A stretch of DNA of 33,506 nt from an uncultured Halanaerobiales bacterium (GCA_913055675.1 CAJXKY010000025.1:1-33506); one strand, 5' to 3'. Counted from the stretch's first letter, positions 14,582 to 23,991 are shown. Notes: generated by a model from the letters alone, not told the origin. Made by a program: numbers and translations.

Positions 14582-16837
14582 TCAATCATTATCTAATAGA
14601 TCTTTCTTGTCTGACATTTTATAAGCTGAAAGTATTAATACTGGTAATAGTACTAGAGCACCAAAAAATGAAACAACCATTGTAAAGGCTGTCAATCCTC
14701 CAAAACTAACTAGAGGTGGAAATGAAGATAAAAGAATAACTGAAAAACCAACAATAACAGCAGCTGCATTATAAAGATTAGCTCTACCTACAGTTTGCAT
14801 GGAAGTCTTAAGGGCTTGAGCAGGATTATCTAATTTTTCATTTTCTTCTATAAAACGGGTAAAGATATGGATACTATAATCTACTCCAATACCTACTGCT
14901 ACACTTGCGATCATCGCTGTTGCAATATCCAACTTGATGTTTAAAATCCCCATCAACCCGAAATTAACTAAAACTGTAAAGGCAATTGGTAGAGTTGTAA
15001 AGAAACCTCTTTTAATCGATTTTAATAAAAGTGAAGTTATGACAAGGGTAAATAATACCGCTGATATTAATGATTTTATCTGTCCACTAATAATGCGATC
15101 ATTTATCTCTAAGGATAGACTGGGAACTCCCGTGATTTCCGCCTTGAATTCTTCACCAAAATATTTATCAATTAACTTTTCTAATTCACCTAATACTTCC
15201 TTTTGTTTAGTAGAACTAACCATTTCCATTGTCATCTGAATCCTAGTATTTTGATAATCAAAAGTCAAATAGTTACTAATTAGTTCTTTATCTGACATTT
15301 CTAGTAATAATAAGTACTGAGCTATTTGATTTCGAGTAGTTGGTATCTCTCTTGTGTTGTTTAAAGCCATATTCTCTTCTCTAAATATATTTACCATTGA
15401 TTGGGCATTATTGATATATGGTAATTTTACAGCTTCCTCTTGAAAATTCCTCATCTGTTTTAATAGTTCGGGATTTTTAATATTACCTTCTATCACTACA
15501 TCAACAGGTTGACTTCCACCAAATCTCTCATCAACTAAATTAGTCGAAACACGTGTAGTTGAACCTTTTTGGAAATAAGCTATATAATTTGACTCTGTTT
15601 TAATTGTTGGAATAACCAAAATGGAACCAATGATGATAAGAACTACTAAAACCAAAAGAGGCTTCCTATATTTAAATACTAGACTTTCAATACCATTAAA
15701 TATATTTTGAGTTAGTTTAAGTTCTTTAACATCTCTACTTTTTTGAGTAACCTTAAGATTAATCAAAACAGCCGGAATAAATATTATGGAAACTAAAAGA
15801 GCAATACCTACTCCAATAGTTGTCCCTAAAGCGAAGTCTTGAATAATTATCAAGTCAGAAAAGAAGAGCGAAGCAAAACCAATCATTGTAGTTCCACCGG
15901 CCATTATAACTGCTATTCCTACATTTTCAATTGCTTTTTTAACTGCCTCATTTTTTTCATAGCCTTCTTTTATCCCTTCATAATATCTGGCTACAATATG
16001 AATCGCATAAGCACTACCCACACTGACCAATAAAACAGGTAATACAGTACTAATCATAGAAAGACTTTTTCCAAGTAATTGCTGAATACCAAGTGCCCAG
16101 ATAACACTTATTATAACTGTTACAACCGGAAGAATAACTCCCCTTTTACTTCTAAAGGACATATATAACACAGCTATTATGGCCGCAATTACAAAGGGAA
16201 GTAATCTGCTTAAATCCCTTTTCATATAATTTGTAGCATCTGTAACTATAACCGGAGTACCAGCCAAGAAAAATTCCTCTGGACCTTCATACTCTTTAAC
16301 AATATTTCTTATTCTAGATACTACTACTTCTGGTTCTTCTTGATCTACAAACTTTACTAAAATCATCGAATTTTTAAAATCAGGTGTAAATATTTTACCT
16401 ACATATTGTTCTTTACTGCTTAATTGATTTTTTAAACTTTCTATTTCACTAGCCGTTTCAGGTATTTTATCTATAAATTCATTAACTTTTATACCACCTG
16501 CTCCACCTTGAATATCTTTAATATTAGTAAGACTGATTACATCTGAAACTCCTTTTGCTTCAGAAAAATCTTGGGTCATAGCTTCTATCTTTTGTAAAGT
16601 ACTTTGATCTAAAATTTCATCATCGTGGATCATTACAGCTGTATATGTTAGGCTGCCAAAAGTATCAGAAACATCTTCAAAACGCTTCACTACTGGGCTG
16701 TTTTGAGGCAACATATCTTTTATACCAGCCTCTATATCTATCTGCAGGGCGAAATATCCCATTATTACTGTCAAAACAATAACTGTGATAATAATAGAAA
16801 TGGAATATTTCTCCACAAATTTATATATTTTTTCCAT
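14582..16837 (-). CDS. RND superfamily (MMPL-type) transporter
   Basis: 751-residue inner-membrane transporter with the duplicated RND topology: one TM helix near residue 12-32, a periplasmic domain to about 205, five TM helices to about 360, then TM7 near 391-411, a second periplasmic domain to about 585 and five more helices. The proton-relay region differs between halves: GSAYAIH in the first, GVDYSIH with its Asp in the second. The build matches the MMPL/COG1033 (HpnN-like) group that moves lipids or hydrophobic compounds, not the larger AcrB type with a membrane-fusion partner. First gene of the operon with the LolA-like carrier and the barrel. Strong SD AAGGAGGT and a good promoter. Confidence 0.88.
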   Translation of the reverse strand: MEKIYKFVEKYSISIIITVIVLTVIMGYFALQIDIEAGIKDMLPQNSPVVKRFEDVSDTFGSLTYTAVMIHDDEILDQSTLQKIEAMTQDFSEAKGVSDVISLTNIKDIQGGAGGIKVNEFIDKIPETASEIESLKNQLSSKEQYVGKIFTPDFKNSMILVKFVDQEEPEVVVSRIRNIVKEYEGPEEFFLAGTPVIVTDATNYMKRDLSRLLPFVIAAIIAVLYMSFRSKRGVILPVVTVIISVIWALGIQQLLGKSLSMISTVLPVLLVSVGSAYAIHIVARYYEGIKEGYEKNEAVKKAIENVGIAVIMAGGTTMIGFASLFFSDLIIIQDFALGTTIGVGIALLVSIIFIPAVLINLKVTQKSRDVKELKLTQNIFNGIESLVFKYRKPLLVLVVLIIIGSILVIPTIKTESNYIAYFQKGSTTRVSTNLVDERFGGSQPVDVVIEGNIKNPELLKQMRNFQEEAVKLPYINNAQSMVNIFREENMALNNTREIPTTRNQIAQYLLLLEMSDKELISNYLTFDYQNTRIQMTMEMVSSTKQKEVLGELEKLIDKYFGEEFKAEITGVPSLSLEINDRIISGQIKSLISAVLFTLVITSLLLKSIKRGFFTTLPIAFTVLVNFGLMGILNIKLDIATAMIASVAVGIGVDYSIHIFTRFIEENEKLDNPAQALKTSMQTVGRANLYNAAAVIVGFSVILLSSFPPLVSFGGLTAFTMVVSFFGALVLLPVLILSAYKMSDKKDLLDND

Positions 16838-16915
16838 ATCACTTACCTCCTTTTTCTTTAAAGTTTAGGAGAAACAAATACTGTGTTTTTTCTTTAATAT
16901 TGACTATCTAGTTTT

Positions 16916-16944
16916 ATTATAATTCAACTACTCTTTTATATCAA
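16916..16944 (-). promoter_or_regulatory. Sigma-A promoter of the RND-LolA-like-barrel operon
   Basis: Minus strand TTGATA-N17-TATAAT, close to consensus and with ideal spacing, about 80 bases before the RND start. No regulator gene is adjacent to the operon. Confidence 0.75.
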
Positions 16945-17096
16945 ACTCCTATTTATAAACCAAAAACTTTTTTCTCTTTGAGTTTTATTAGCCCTTTAAC
17001 ATAATATTTAGATGGTTATCAACATTATTTAAAATACTTATTTAAATATTAGTTGCACTTTACAGTTCTTTTTCTTAAAAATTGTTTTCTCTTGTC

Positions 17097-17150
17097 TTGA
17101 AAGTTAAAAATATGTTAATATTATTACTCCATTTTTATACGATACTCGTA
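17097..17150 (+). promoter_or_regulatory. Candidate promoter and inverted repeat ahead of the DUF3841 gene
   Basis: The 476-base divergent gap 16838-17313 has no gene I can support. On the plus strand it shows TTGAAA-N16-TATTAT (17097-17124), then the inverted repeat TACGA-TAC-TCGTA at 17138-17150, near where transcription would begin. A repeated TAATAAGT occurs at 17187-17194 and 17224-17231. The leader would be about 180 bases; I recognise no known riboswitch in it. Confidence 0.4.
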
Positions 17151-17313
17151 ATATATGATTTTGGTATTGAATCCTATATATTCAACTAATAAGTAAGTAA
17201 TAATTGGAGATTTAATAACTACTTAATAAGTTACTATTTAAAAGAAATTTTAATTATGATAAACTCTTTTCAAAGAAGTACATGAAAAATATATTTGTTG
17301 GGAGAGATAACAT

Positions 17314-17895
17314 ATGGCTATTAAAACTTCTGAAGGTAATTATCGGGTATGGACCAGACAAAACAAAGCTGTTTTGGATGAAATTAAAAAAAATGGTATT
17401 TATCGTGTCAAAGAAAGATATATTCGCAAAAAACTTGATACCTGTGCAGATATTTATCTTGATGTATACAAGTGGCTCCGTAATGAAGCAGGTAAAAGGA
17501 TGCAGATTCCAGATAAGGCTGAATATCCAATCTGGCTTACAACCGAAGAAGAACTTAAACTGCCGATGTCAAAGGGTTTTGTATTTTTTGAACTTGAAGT
17601 TCCCCCCAAGGAAATTATGGTCTTTGATATGCTGAAATGGGACTATATAGCAAATTACCTTTATCTACCCAAAGATGATCAAGATAGAAAAAAATTTAAA
17701 GATAAACTGGAAAAATATAATATTAGTGTGGAATCTGATATATACTTACAGGATTTCTATCCAATGCTTAAAAAGGAAATGACCTCAAGTTGGGAAAGAT
17801 TATTTGATAACGATATTAAACTATCTGACAAGGAAGTCGGTATCTGTTGGGAAATAAAAGATGAATGGATTGTCGATTATGAAAAACAAGATTAA
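17314..17895 (+). CDS. DUF3841 domain protein
   Basis: 193-residue cytosolic protein matching the DUF3841 family: RVWTRQNKAVLDEI near the N terminus, then an ADIYLDVYKWL segment and YPIWLTTEEE around residues 70-80. No signal peptide, membrane segment or catalytic motif is evident. Function of the family is unknown. It is rich in aromatic residues and Lys/Asp/Glu. Start supported by GGGAGAG seven bases upstream of the ATG. Ninety bases separate it from the oxidoreductase gene on the same strand; a weak hairpin (TGCTTTT...AAAAGCA, no T tract) lies between, so co-transcription is possible. Confidence 0.75.
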   Translation: MAIKTSEGNYRVWTRQNKAVLDEIKKNGIYRVKERYIRKKLDTCADIYLDVYKWLRNEAGKRMQIPDKAEYPIWLTTEEELKLPMSKGFVFFELEVPPKEIMVFDMLKWDYIANYLYLPKDDQDRKKFKDKLEKYNISVESDIYLQDFYPMLKKEMTSSWERLFDNDIKLSDKEVGICWEIKDEWIVDYEKQD

Positions 17896-17985
17896 GTTGT
17901 AGATATATAGCACAGAGAAATAGTAATGCTTTTCACGTTAGGAAAAAGCAATAAGCTTTGATAAATTAAAAAGGAGGTTTAAAAG

Positions 17986-19035
17986 ATGGGAAGGCTTAAT
18001 TTATTACAAGTCGGTATTGGTGGCTGGGGCTATAGTTGGGCCGGAGTTGTAAAAGAATCAAAATATTGGGATCCAGTGGGCTATGTAGATGTTGATCCAA
18101 AAAATCTTCAAAAAGCTGCAGAAACTTATGATATGAATGAGGAAAATTGTTTTAATGATTTGGATATTGCTTTAGAAAAAACAGATTGTGATGCTGTATT
18201 AGTGGTAGTACCCCCTGAATATCATAAAGAAGTTGCAATAAAGGCTCTAGAAAAAGGTAAACATGTATTAGTAGAAAAACCCCTAGCTGATAATTTTCCA
18301 GCAGCTTTTGAAATAGTTAATAAAGCTGAAGAAACTGGAAAAAAATTAATGGTTAGCCAGAATTATAGATATAAAAGAGCACCTAGAACCGTGAAAAATG
18401 TTTTGGAAAGAAGTATTGTAGGGACCCCTGATTATATAACTGTAAACTTTCATAAGGCACCTCATTTTGATTCCCCATTTAGATTAGAAATGGAAGAACC
18501 TCTATTAAGAGATATGTCCATACATCATTTCGATCAGATGCGTTATCTATTAGACCAAAACCCTGTTAGTGTATATGCAAAAACTTGGAATCCCTCATGG
18601 AGTTGGTTTGATGGTAATGCAGTAGCAGTAATATTAATTGAGTTTGAAGATGGAACAATTGTTAATTATCATGGCAGTTGGGTAACTCAAGGCTGGGAAA
18701 CTCCTTGGGATGGTGATTGGAGATTAGAATGTACCGAAGGAGAAATACATTGGAATAATAACGAAATCATTGTAGACCCTACTACCAAATCTCAAAAAGT
18801 TTTTAACTCAGGGATGTTAGAAAAAGATGGTAATTTAATAGTTAAACTTTTACCTATGGAAGTTGAAGAAAGAAAATATTCACTTTTAGAATTTAATGAA
18901 ACAATAAAGGAAGATCGCGAGGCTGAAACTAGTGGTAAAGACAATATTTACAGTATGGCATTAACTTTTGCAGCTTTTGAATCCGCTAAAAAGAATAAGG
19001 AAATCTTTGTTGAAGAATTATTACAAAAAAAATAA
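17986..19035 (+). CDS. Gfo/Idh/MocA family oxidoreductase
   Basis: 349-residue NAD(P)-dependent dehydrogenase. The Rossmann nucleotide loop is G10-I-G-G-W-G15, with an acidic residue after beta-2 (VDVDP) favouring NAD; the family EKP motif is E97-K98-P99, in which the Lys is catalytic. The C-terminal alpha/beta domain (residues 130-345) is typical. Substrates of this family are sugars, inositols and their derivatives; nothing here picks one. Strong SD (AAGGAGG). Terminated by the shared hairpin immediately after its stop. The only plus-strand pair in an otherwise minus-strand window. Confidence 0.88.
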   Translation: MGRLNLLQVGIGGWGYSWAGVVKESKYWDPVGYVDVDPKNLQKAAETYDMNEENCFNDLDIALEKTDCDAVLVVVPPEYHKEVAIKALEKGKHVLVEKPLADNFPAAFEIVNKAEETGKKLMVSQNYRYKRAPRTVKNVLERSIVGTPDYITVNFHKAPHFDSPFRLEMEEPLLRDMSIHHFDQMRYLLDQNPVSVYAKTWNPSWSWFDGNAVAVILIEFEDGTIVNYHGSWVTQGWETPWDGDWRLECTEGEIHWNNNEIIVDPTTKSQKVFNSGMLEKDGNLIVKLLPMEVEERKYSLLEFNETIKEDREAETSGKDNIYSMALTFAAFESAKKNKEIFVEELLQKK

Positions 19036-19057
19036 AAACAGGAGTTTCCCCCTGTTT
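19036..19057. terminator. Bidirectional terminator between convergent genes
   Basis: Stem AAACAGG / CCTGTTT. Plus-strand reading gives TTTTT after AA; minus-strand reading gives a long T-rich tail. It starts one base after the oxidoreductase stop and ends ten bases from the rlmH stop, so it serves both converging transcripts. Confidence 0.8.
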
Positions 19058-19066
19058 AATTTTTCC

Positions 19067-19549
19067 TTATTTATGGTATGGTTCGTTATTTAAAATTTTA
19101 AATGCTCTATAAAGTTGTTCAAGTAATATCAAACGGCTCATTTGATGAGTGAAGGTTAAATATGATAGAGACATTTTATAGTCAGATTTGTCTAAGACTT
19201 CTTCGCTTAACCCGTGTGATCCGCCAATAATAAAGGTGATCTTGCTTTCTCCTCTCACCTGTAAGTTTTTTATTGATTTCGCTAAACCCTCTGAACTAAC
19301 GGGTTTCCCTTCTCTATCAAGACTAATTATATAATTTTTACCTTCCGGTATTTTATCTAAAATCCGTTTACCCTCTTCATCTTTAATATTTTTAATTTGT
19401 GCATCATTAATCTTATGCTTACTTTTAGCTGCATCCACTTCTATTAACTCTAAATTACAATAATGTTGAATCCTATCAATATAATCCTGTAATCCATCAG
19501 TTAGATAAGCTTCTTTTATCTTTCCAACCGAAATTAAAATAATATTCAT
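19067..19549 (-). CDS. rlmH: 23S rRNA (pseudouridine1915-N3)-methyltransferase RlmH
   Basis: 160-residue SPOUT methyltransferase that methylates pseudouridine 1915 in helix 69 of 23S rRNA. Family marks: MNIILISVGKIKE at the N terminus, the SAM-binding knot loop IIGGSHGLSEE (about 107-117), and the C-terminal MSRLILLEQLYRAFKI followed by a terminal PYHK. Length is normal. Lies 20 bases after walJ, a common pairing in Firmicutes. Confidence 0.96.
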   Translation of the reverse strand: MNIILISVGKIKEAYLTDGLQDYIDRIQHYCNLELIEVDAAKSKHKINDAQIKNIKDEEGKRILDKIPEGKNYIISLDREGKPVSSEGLAKSIKNLQVRGESKITFIIGGSHGLSEEVLDKSDYKMSLSYLTFTHQMSRLILLEQLYRAFKILNNEPYHK

Positions 19550-19569
19550 CTTTATCCCACCTAAAAAAT

Positions 19570-20361
19570 TTATTTAATCTTGTATATCCTTGTTGGTTTA
19601 TGCTGGTAAGTCAAGTCTAATTTTAAATCTTTATCCACTTCTAATCCTTTTGCTTTCAATATATTTTCTACAGTCATATATGCAACTTTCGGATTATTGT
19701 TTTCTTCACTTAGATGTCCTAATAATACCTGGGGACATTTTCCATTTATCAATTTAGGAAGAATCTTTGCCGCAGCATCATTAGAGAGATGACCTTTTTC
19801 TCCTCTTATCCTTCTTTTTAGAAATCTGGGATAACTACCTGACATCAACATATCTATATCATGGTTTGACTCCAACAATAATAGATCTATATCTTTAAGT
19901 TCATTCATTAATTCTTCGTTTATATAACCCATATCTGTAGCAAATACCATTTTTTTATTATCACGATATACCACATATGCGACAGGGGCTCGGGCATCAT
20001 GAGAAATTGCAATCGGCTTTATATCAAAATTACCAAAGCTAAAATCTCCTGAAAAACTTTGGATGTTTTTATCTTTTAGTTTGCCTAGTTCGCTTTCACA
20101 AACCGCCCAGGTCTCACCATTAGCATAGATTGGAATATCTAACCTACGTGATAAAATACCTACTCCCTTAGTATGATCTTTATGTTCATGTGTTATAAAT
20201 ATACCATCTAGGTCCTGAGGTGTTACATCAATTTTCTTTAATCTGTTTATTAATTTTTTACCACTTAGTCCAGCATCTATTAAAAAACTATTTTCTCCAT
20301 CATTAATATATATTGAATTTCCGGAACTACCACTGGATAAAACTGAAACTTCAACTTCCAC
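19570..20361 (-). CDS. walJ: MBL-fold metallohydrolase WalJ/YycJ
   Basis: 263-residue metallo-beta-lactamase-fold protein. The metal motif THEHKDH (H58, H60, D62, H63) and the N-terminal VSVLSSGSSGNSIYI are those of the YycJ/WalJ group, linked to the WalRK cell-wall pathway and, in some species, to DNA processing. The WalRK genes themselves are not in this window. GTG start with SD GAGGTGATC. Co-oriented with rlmH, 20 bases apart. Confidence 0.88.
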   Translation of the reverse strand: MEVEVSVLSSGSSGNSIYINDGENSFLIDAGLSGKKLINRLKKIDVTPQDLDGIFITHEHKDHTKGVGILSRRLDIPIYANGETWAVCESELGKLKDKNIQSFSGDFSFGNFDIKPIAISHDARAPVAYVVYRDNKKMVFATDMGYINEELMNELKDIDLLLLESNHDIDMLMSGSYPRFLKRRIRGEKGHLSNDAAAKILPKLINGKCPQVLLGHLSEENNNPKVAYMTVENILKAKGLEVDKDLKLDLTYQHKPTRIYKIK

Positions 20362-20404
20362 AAGATCACCTCGATCTATTTACTATTATTAATTAAAAAT
20401 AATA

Positions 20405-20457
20405 AAAGGATAGAGATTATTTACTAAGTTTAATACTTATAAACAACTCTACCCTTT
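20405..20457 (-). terminator. Possible terminator after rex
   Basis: Minus strand arms AAAGGGTAGAG / CTCTATCCTTT (one G-T pair) with a 31-base AT-rich loop, followed by TATTATTTTT. The loop is long for an intrinsic terminator, but the position between rex and walJ fits. Confidence 0.45.
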
Positions 20458-20484
20458 AGATATTAATTATAAAAGAACTATATT

Positions 20485-21147
20485 TTAGTTAGTTTCTTCT
20501 TCATCTTCATTTTCCATCTGCCAACTTAAATGATAAATTAAGCTGACTATACCTACTGCCAAATCTTCATTTCTTACAAAGATATCATCTGGAACATATA
20601 GACGAGTAGGTGAAAAATTCCAAATAGCCTTAATTCCGTATTCAACCAATTCATCTACTACTTCTTGCGCTGAATCGGCCGGTACAGTTACAATACCTAA
20701 ATTGATATTTTTATCCTGTATTGTTTTATTTAATTCATTAACATTTTTAACTTTCATGCTCCCAACTCTATTACCAATTTTATTTAAATCGTTATCAAAA
20801 ATATCGGTAATTTCTAAACCCATCTTACTAAAACCTGCATAATTAATTAAGGCTCTACCTAAATTACCGGCCCCAATCAATACTGCTGGCCATTTTTTAT
20901 CTACTCCTAGTATTTTACCTATAGACCTTTTTAACTCTTTTACATTATAGCCCACACCACGTCTTCCAAATTCACCGTAATATGAAAGGTCTTTTCTTAC
21001 CTGAGTAGAAGGTATTCCTAATTTCCCTCCTAAGTTTTTTGAAGATACAACATCGGTATCTTCAAATGTCGAAAGTTTATCAAGACAGCGATAATATAAA
21101 GGCAATCTTTCAATCGTTGCTGCCGGTATTGAGTCTCTATCTTTCAT
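20485..21147 (-). CDS. rex: Redox-sensing transcriptional repressor Rex
   Basis: 220-residue repressor that senses the NADH/NAD+ ratio and controls fermentation and redox genes. N-terminal winged helix (about residues 8-75; TQVRKDLSYYGEFGRRGVGY is typical) and C-terminal Rossmann domain with G92-A-G-N-L-G97. The final domain-swapped helix is present. It follows metG by 22 bases and is probably on the same transcript. A candidate Rex operator is found upstream of trxB at 29095-29112. Confidence 0.95.
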   Translation of the reverse strand: MKDRDSIPAATIERLPLYYRCLDKLSTFEDTDVVSSKNLGGKLGIPSTQVRKDLSYYGEFGRRGVGYNVKELKRSIGKILGVDKKWPAVLIGAGNLGRALINYAGFSKMGLEITDIFDNDLNKIGNRVGSMKVKNVNELNKTIQDKNINLGIVTVPADSAQEVVDELVEYGIKAIWNFSPTRLYVPDDIFVRNEDLAVGIVSLIYHLSWQMENEDEEETN

Positions 21148-21169
21148 ATTTTTACCCCCTGTTAAAAAA

Positions 21170-23119
21170 TTATTTCACTTTGCTGCCACTAGATATTGCC
21201 TTCTCTGGAGTAATTAATGTAAGCTCATCTTCATTAGAGGCTGCTAAAATCATACCATTAGATTTAACCCCGAATATTTCAGCGGGCTCTAAATTAGCGA
21301 CTATTACAATCCTTTTACCGATCAATTCTTCGCTATCATAGTGTTTAGCAATCCCCGCTACTAATTGCCTACTTTCATTTTCTAATTCTACCTGAAGCTT
21401 AATTAATTTATTACTATCTTCAATTCTTTCAGCTTCTTTTATTTCAGCAACTCTTAAATCTAATTTTTGGAAAGTTTTAAAATTCACTAAGTCTTCCTTA
21501 TTATTATTGTTCTCGTTAGTCATAGATTTCTCCTTCTCCTCTTTTTGATTTTTGTCTTCTTTTTTATCGTAATATTCTTCCATATCTATCCTGGGAAAGA
21601 TTGGTTTCGCTTTTTGAACTTCTATATTAGTCTTTAGTTCTCCCCATTCTAGATTAGACCAATCTGCTTCTTTTATCTGAGTTTCATCTCCAATTTGACG
21701 TCCCATTTCATAGGGAGTTTCTACCATAAATGGTTTTAACATTACAGCAATCATTCTTAAAGATTCTAATAAATTATATAAAACAGTTCCAAGTCTTTCT
21801 TCAGTACCCTCTTCACGTCCCAAAATCCAGGGCTGAGTTTGGTCTATATATTTATTGGTTCTTCTAACAAAATTCCAAAGTTCTTCTAAGGCGTTAGTGT
21901 ATTTTAAATCATCCATGTATTTTTCTACTTGTTGAACTGTTTGTAAACCTTTTTCTTTTAAAACTTCATCCACATCACTATATTCAGCTGGTTCAGGTAT
22001 TACTCCATCAAAATACTGTTCTACCATACTAACAGTTCTGTTTAATAAGTTACCTAAATCGTTAGCTAAGTCAGAATTAATCCTCTGGATTAAAGCCTCA
22101 GTTGAGTAAGTACCATCTGTACCAAAAGGAACTTCCCTTAAAAGATAATATCTAATTGGGTCCACACCAAAATCATCTATTAATTCCATAGGATCTACAA
22201 CATTACCCCTGGATTTCGACATTTTTCCAGAGTCACTTAATAACCAACCATGTCCAAAAACTTGTTTTGGCAATGGTACCTCTAATGCCATCAGGATAAT
22301 CGGCCAAATAATAGTATGGAATCGTAGAATATCTTTCCCCACTATATGAAGATCAGCTGGCCAATATTTATTAAATTTGTTTTCATCAGTCTCATATCCA
22401 ATTGCTGTAATATAATTGCTGAGTGCATCGATCCAAACATATATTACGTGGTCATCATCAAAAGGAACTGGAACTCCCCAATCAAAAGTAGTACGTGAAA
22501 CACTCAAGTCATCTAGGCCCTGTTCAATGAAATTAATCATCTCATTCTTTCTTGATTCGGGCTGAATAAATTCAGGATTGTCTTTAATATGTTTTAATAA
22601 CCGATCAGCATATTTACTCATTTTAAAGAAATAACTTTCTTCTTCAACCCATTCTACAGGCCTTCCACAATCGGGACATACTTTTTCCTCACCAATTTGC
22701 CTTTCGGTCCAAAAAGTCTCATCAGGAGTACAATACCAGCCCTCGTAATGACCTTTATATATATCACCTTTATCATAAAGCTTTTGGAATATTTTTTGGA
22801 CCACTTTTTCATGTCTTTCTTCAGTAGTACGTATAAAATAGTCATACTCTATTCCTAAAGAACTCCATAATTTCTTAAATGTTTTTACAATTTCATCTAC
22901 ATACTTTTTAGGTTCCTTATCAGAATCCTTAGCACTTCGTTCAATCTTTTGGCCATGTTCATCAGAACCTGTTAAAAACATGGTGTCAAAGCCTTTCATC
23001 TTCTTATAGCGAGTAATACTGTCAGCTGCTACTGTTGTATATGCATGACCTATATGCAGACGGTCACTGGGATAGTATATAGGTGTTGTTACATAATAAG
23101 TTTTGTTTTCTTTGCCCAT
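21170..23119 (-). CDS. metG: Methionyl-tRNA synthetase
   Basis: Class I aminoacyl-tRNA synthetase (649 residues) that charges tRNA-Met. HIGH motif H22-I-G-H25, KMSKS motif near residues 299-303, and a zinc knuckle with Cys130, Cys148 and Cys151 in the connective insert. The C-terminal 110 residues form the dimerising tRNA-binding (OB-fold) domain, FQKLDLRVAEIKEAERI, joined by a Lys/Glu/Asn-rich linker. I chose the ATG at 23119; one three codons upstream abuts the SD (AAAGG). Part of the tmk-to-rex gene run; no T-box leader is seen because the gene is internal to the operon. Confidence 0.96.
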   Translation of the reverse strand: MGKENKTYYVTTPIYYPSDRLHIGHAYTTVAADSITRYKKMKGFDTMFLTGSDEHGQKIERSAKDSDKEPKKYVDEIVKTFKKLWSSLGIEYDYFIRTTEERHEKVVQKIFQKLYDKGDIYKGHYEGWYCTPDETFWTERQIGEEKVCPDCGRPVEWVEEESYFFKMSKYADRLLKHIKDNPEFIQPESRKNEMINFIEQGLDDLSVSRTTFDWGVPVPFDDDHVIYVWIDALSNYITAIGYETDENKFNKYWPADLHIVGKDILRFHTIIWPIILMALEVPLPKQVFGHGWLLSDSGKMSKSRGNVVDPMELIDDFGVDPIRYYLLREVPFGTDGTYSTEALIQRINSDLANDLGNLLNRTVSMVEQYFDGVIPEPAEYSDVDEVLKEKGLQTVQQVEKYMDDLKYTNALEELWNFVRRTNKYIDQTQPWILGREEGTEERLGTVLYNLLESLRMIAVMLKPFMVETPYEMGRQIGDETQIKEADWSNLEWGELKTNIEVQKAKPIFPRIDMEEYYDKKEDKNQKEEKEKSMTNENNNNKEDLVNFKTFQKLDLRVAEIKEAERIEDSNKLIKLQVELENESRQLVAGIAKHYDSEELIGKRIVIVANLEPAEIFGVKSNGMILAASNEDELTLITPEKAISSGSKVK

Positions 23120-23138
23120 ATGTATCATCCTTTCTTCT

Positions 23139-23990
23139 TTATCTATTTACATTAATTTGAATTGCTTCCTTATAAACATCTTTCTTCCTTATTTCTCTCA
23201 CTTCAGCAACCTTTTTAATAGCTTCTTTTTTAGTATAACCATTATCCATAAATAAACGAACATGATCTAAAATACTTAAATCTGTCCAACTCTCTTTATC
23301 TGGTTTTTGTTTTTCTCTACCTTTAATTACTACAACAATTTCACCTTTAATTACTCTATCTTCTATTTTTTTATAGACTTCTGAAATTGTACCATAAATC
23401 TTTTCTTCATGAACTTTCGAAATTTCCCTGATTAAAGCAGAATCTCTCTCAGGTATTTTTTCGGTTAAATCCTCATAAATATTTTTTATTCTGTAAGGAG
23501 ATTCATAAAATATTATTGTCTCTTCTGCTTTTGTTATTTGGTCAATAAATCCCGCTCTATCTTTACCCTTACGAGGAACAAAACCATAAAAAGTAAAACG
23601 GTCAGTAGGTATTCCAGATACCACCAATGCAGATACTAAAGCAGTTGGACCTGGAATTGGTATGATTTCTATGTTATTTTCTTTAGCTTTTTCAACTAGA
23701 ATTAATCCCGGGTCCGAAATGCCCGGCATACCAGCGTCTGAAACTAAAGCAACATCATAACCATTATTTAGTGTTGATATCAAACTTTTTGCTTTTTGAC
23801 GCTCATTATGTTCATGATAACTTGTTAACTTACTATCTATTTTGAAATGATTTAATAATTTCTCAGTTCTCCGGGTGTCTTCCGCAGCAATTAAATCTAC
23901 ATTTCCTAATATTCTTACAGCGCGAAAGGTAATATCATCTAAATTACCGATTGGTGTACCACATATATATAATTTACCTTTTTCATCCAT
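23139..23990 (-). CDS. rsmI: 16S rRNA (cytidine1402-2'-O)-methyltransferase RsmI
   Basis: 283-residue tetrapyrrole-methylase-fold enzyme that 2'-O-methylates C1402 in the ribosomal P site. Family marks: GTPIGNLDDIT near residue 11, AAEDTRRT near 35, SDAGMPGISDPG near 85 and PIPGPTALVSALVVSGIP near 110. Its ATG follows the stop of trmN6 by one base. Place next to trmN6 and metG matches the Bacillus yabA-yabB-yabC-metS order. Confidence 0.95.
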   Translation of the reverse strand: MDEKGKLYICGTPIGNLDDITFRAVRILGNVDLIAAEDTRRTEKLLNHFKIDSKLTSYHEHNERQKAKSLISTLNNGYDVALVSDAGMPGISDPGLILVEKAKENNIEIIPIPGPTALVSALVVSGIPTDRFTFYGFVPRKGKDRAGFIDQITKAEETIIFYESPYRIKNIYEDLTEKIPERDSALIREISKVHEEKIYGTISEVYKKIEDRVIKGEIVVVIKGREKQKPDKESWTDLSILDHVRLFMDNGYTKKEAIKKVAEVREIRKKDVYKEAIQINVNR

Positions 23991-23991
23991 T

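Noticed and set aside
16838..17313. Possible small gene or riboswitch in the 476-base divergent gap
   Set aside because: No open frame with an SD and protein-like composition, and no riboswitch class I can recognise; only promoter-like elements are supported.
17282..17635. Plus-strand frame starting 32 bases before the DUF3841 gene in another frame
   Set aside because: It overlaps the DUF3841 gene, whose start has a good SD and whose product matches a known family; this frame does not.
20430..20447. Second Rex-like site between rex and walJ (TTGTTTATAAGTATTAAAC)
   Set aside because: The arms do not pair as an inverted repeat and match the Rex consensus poorly.
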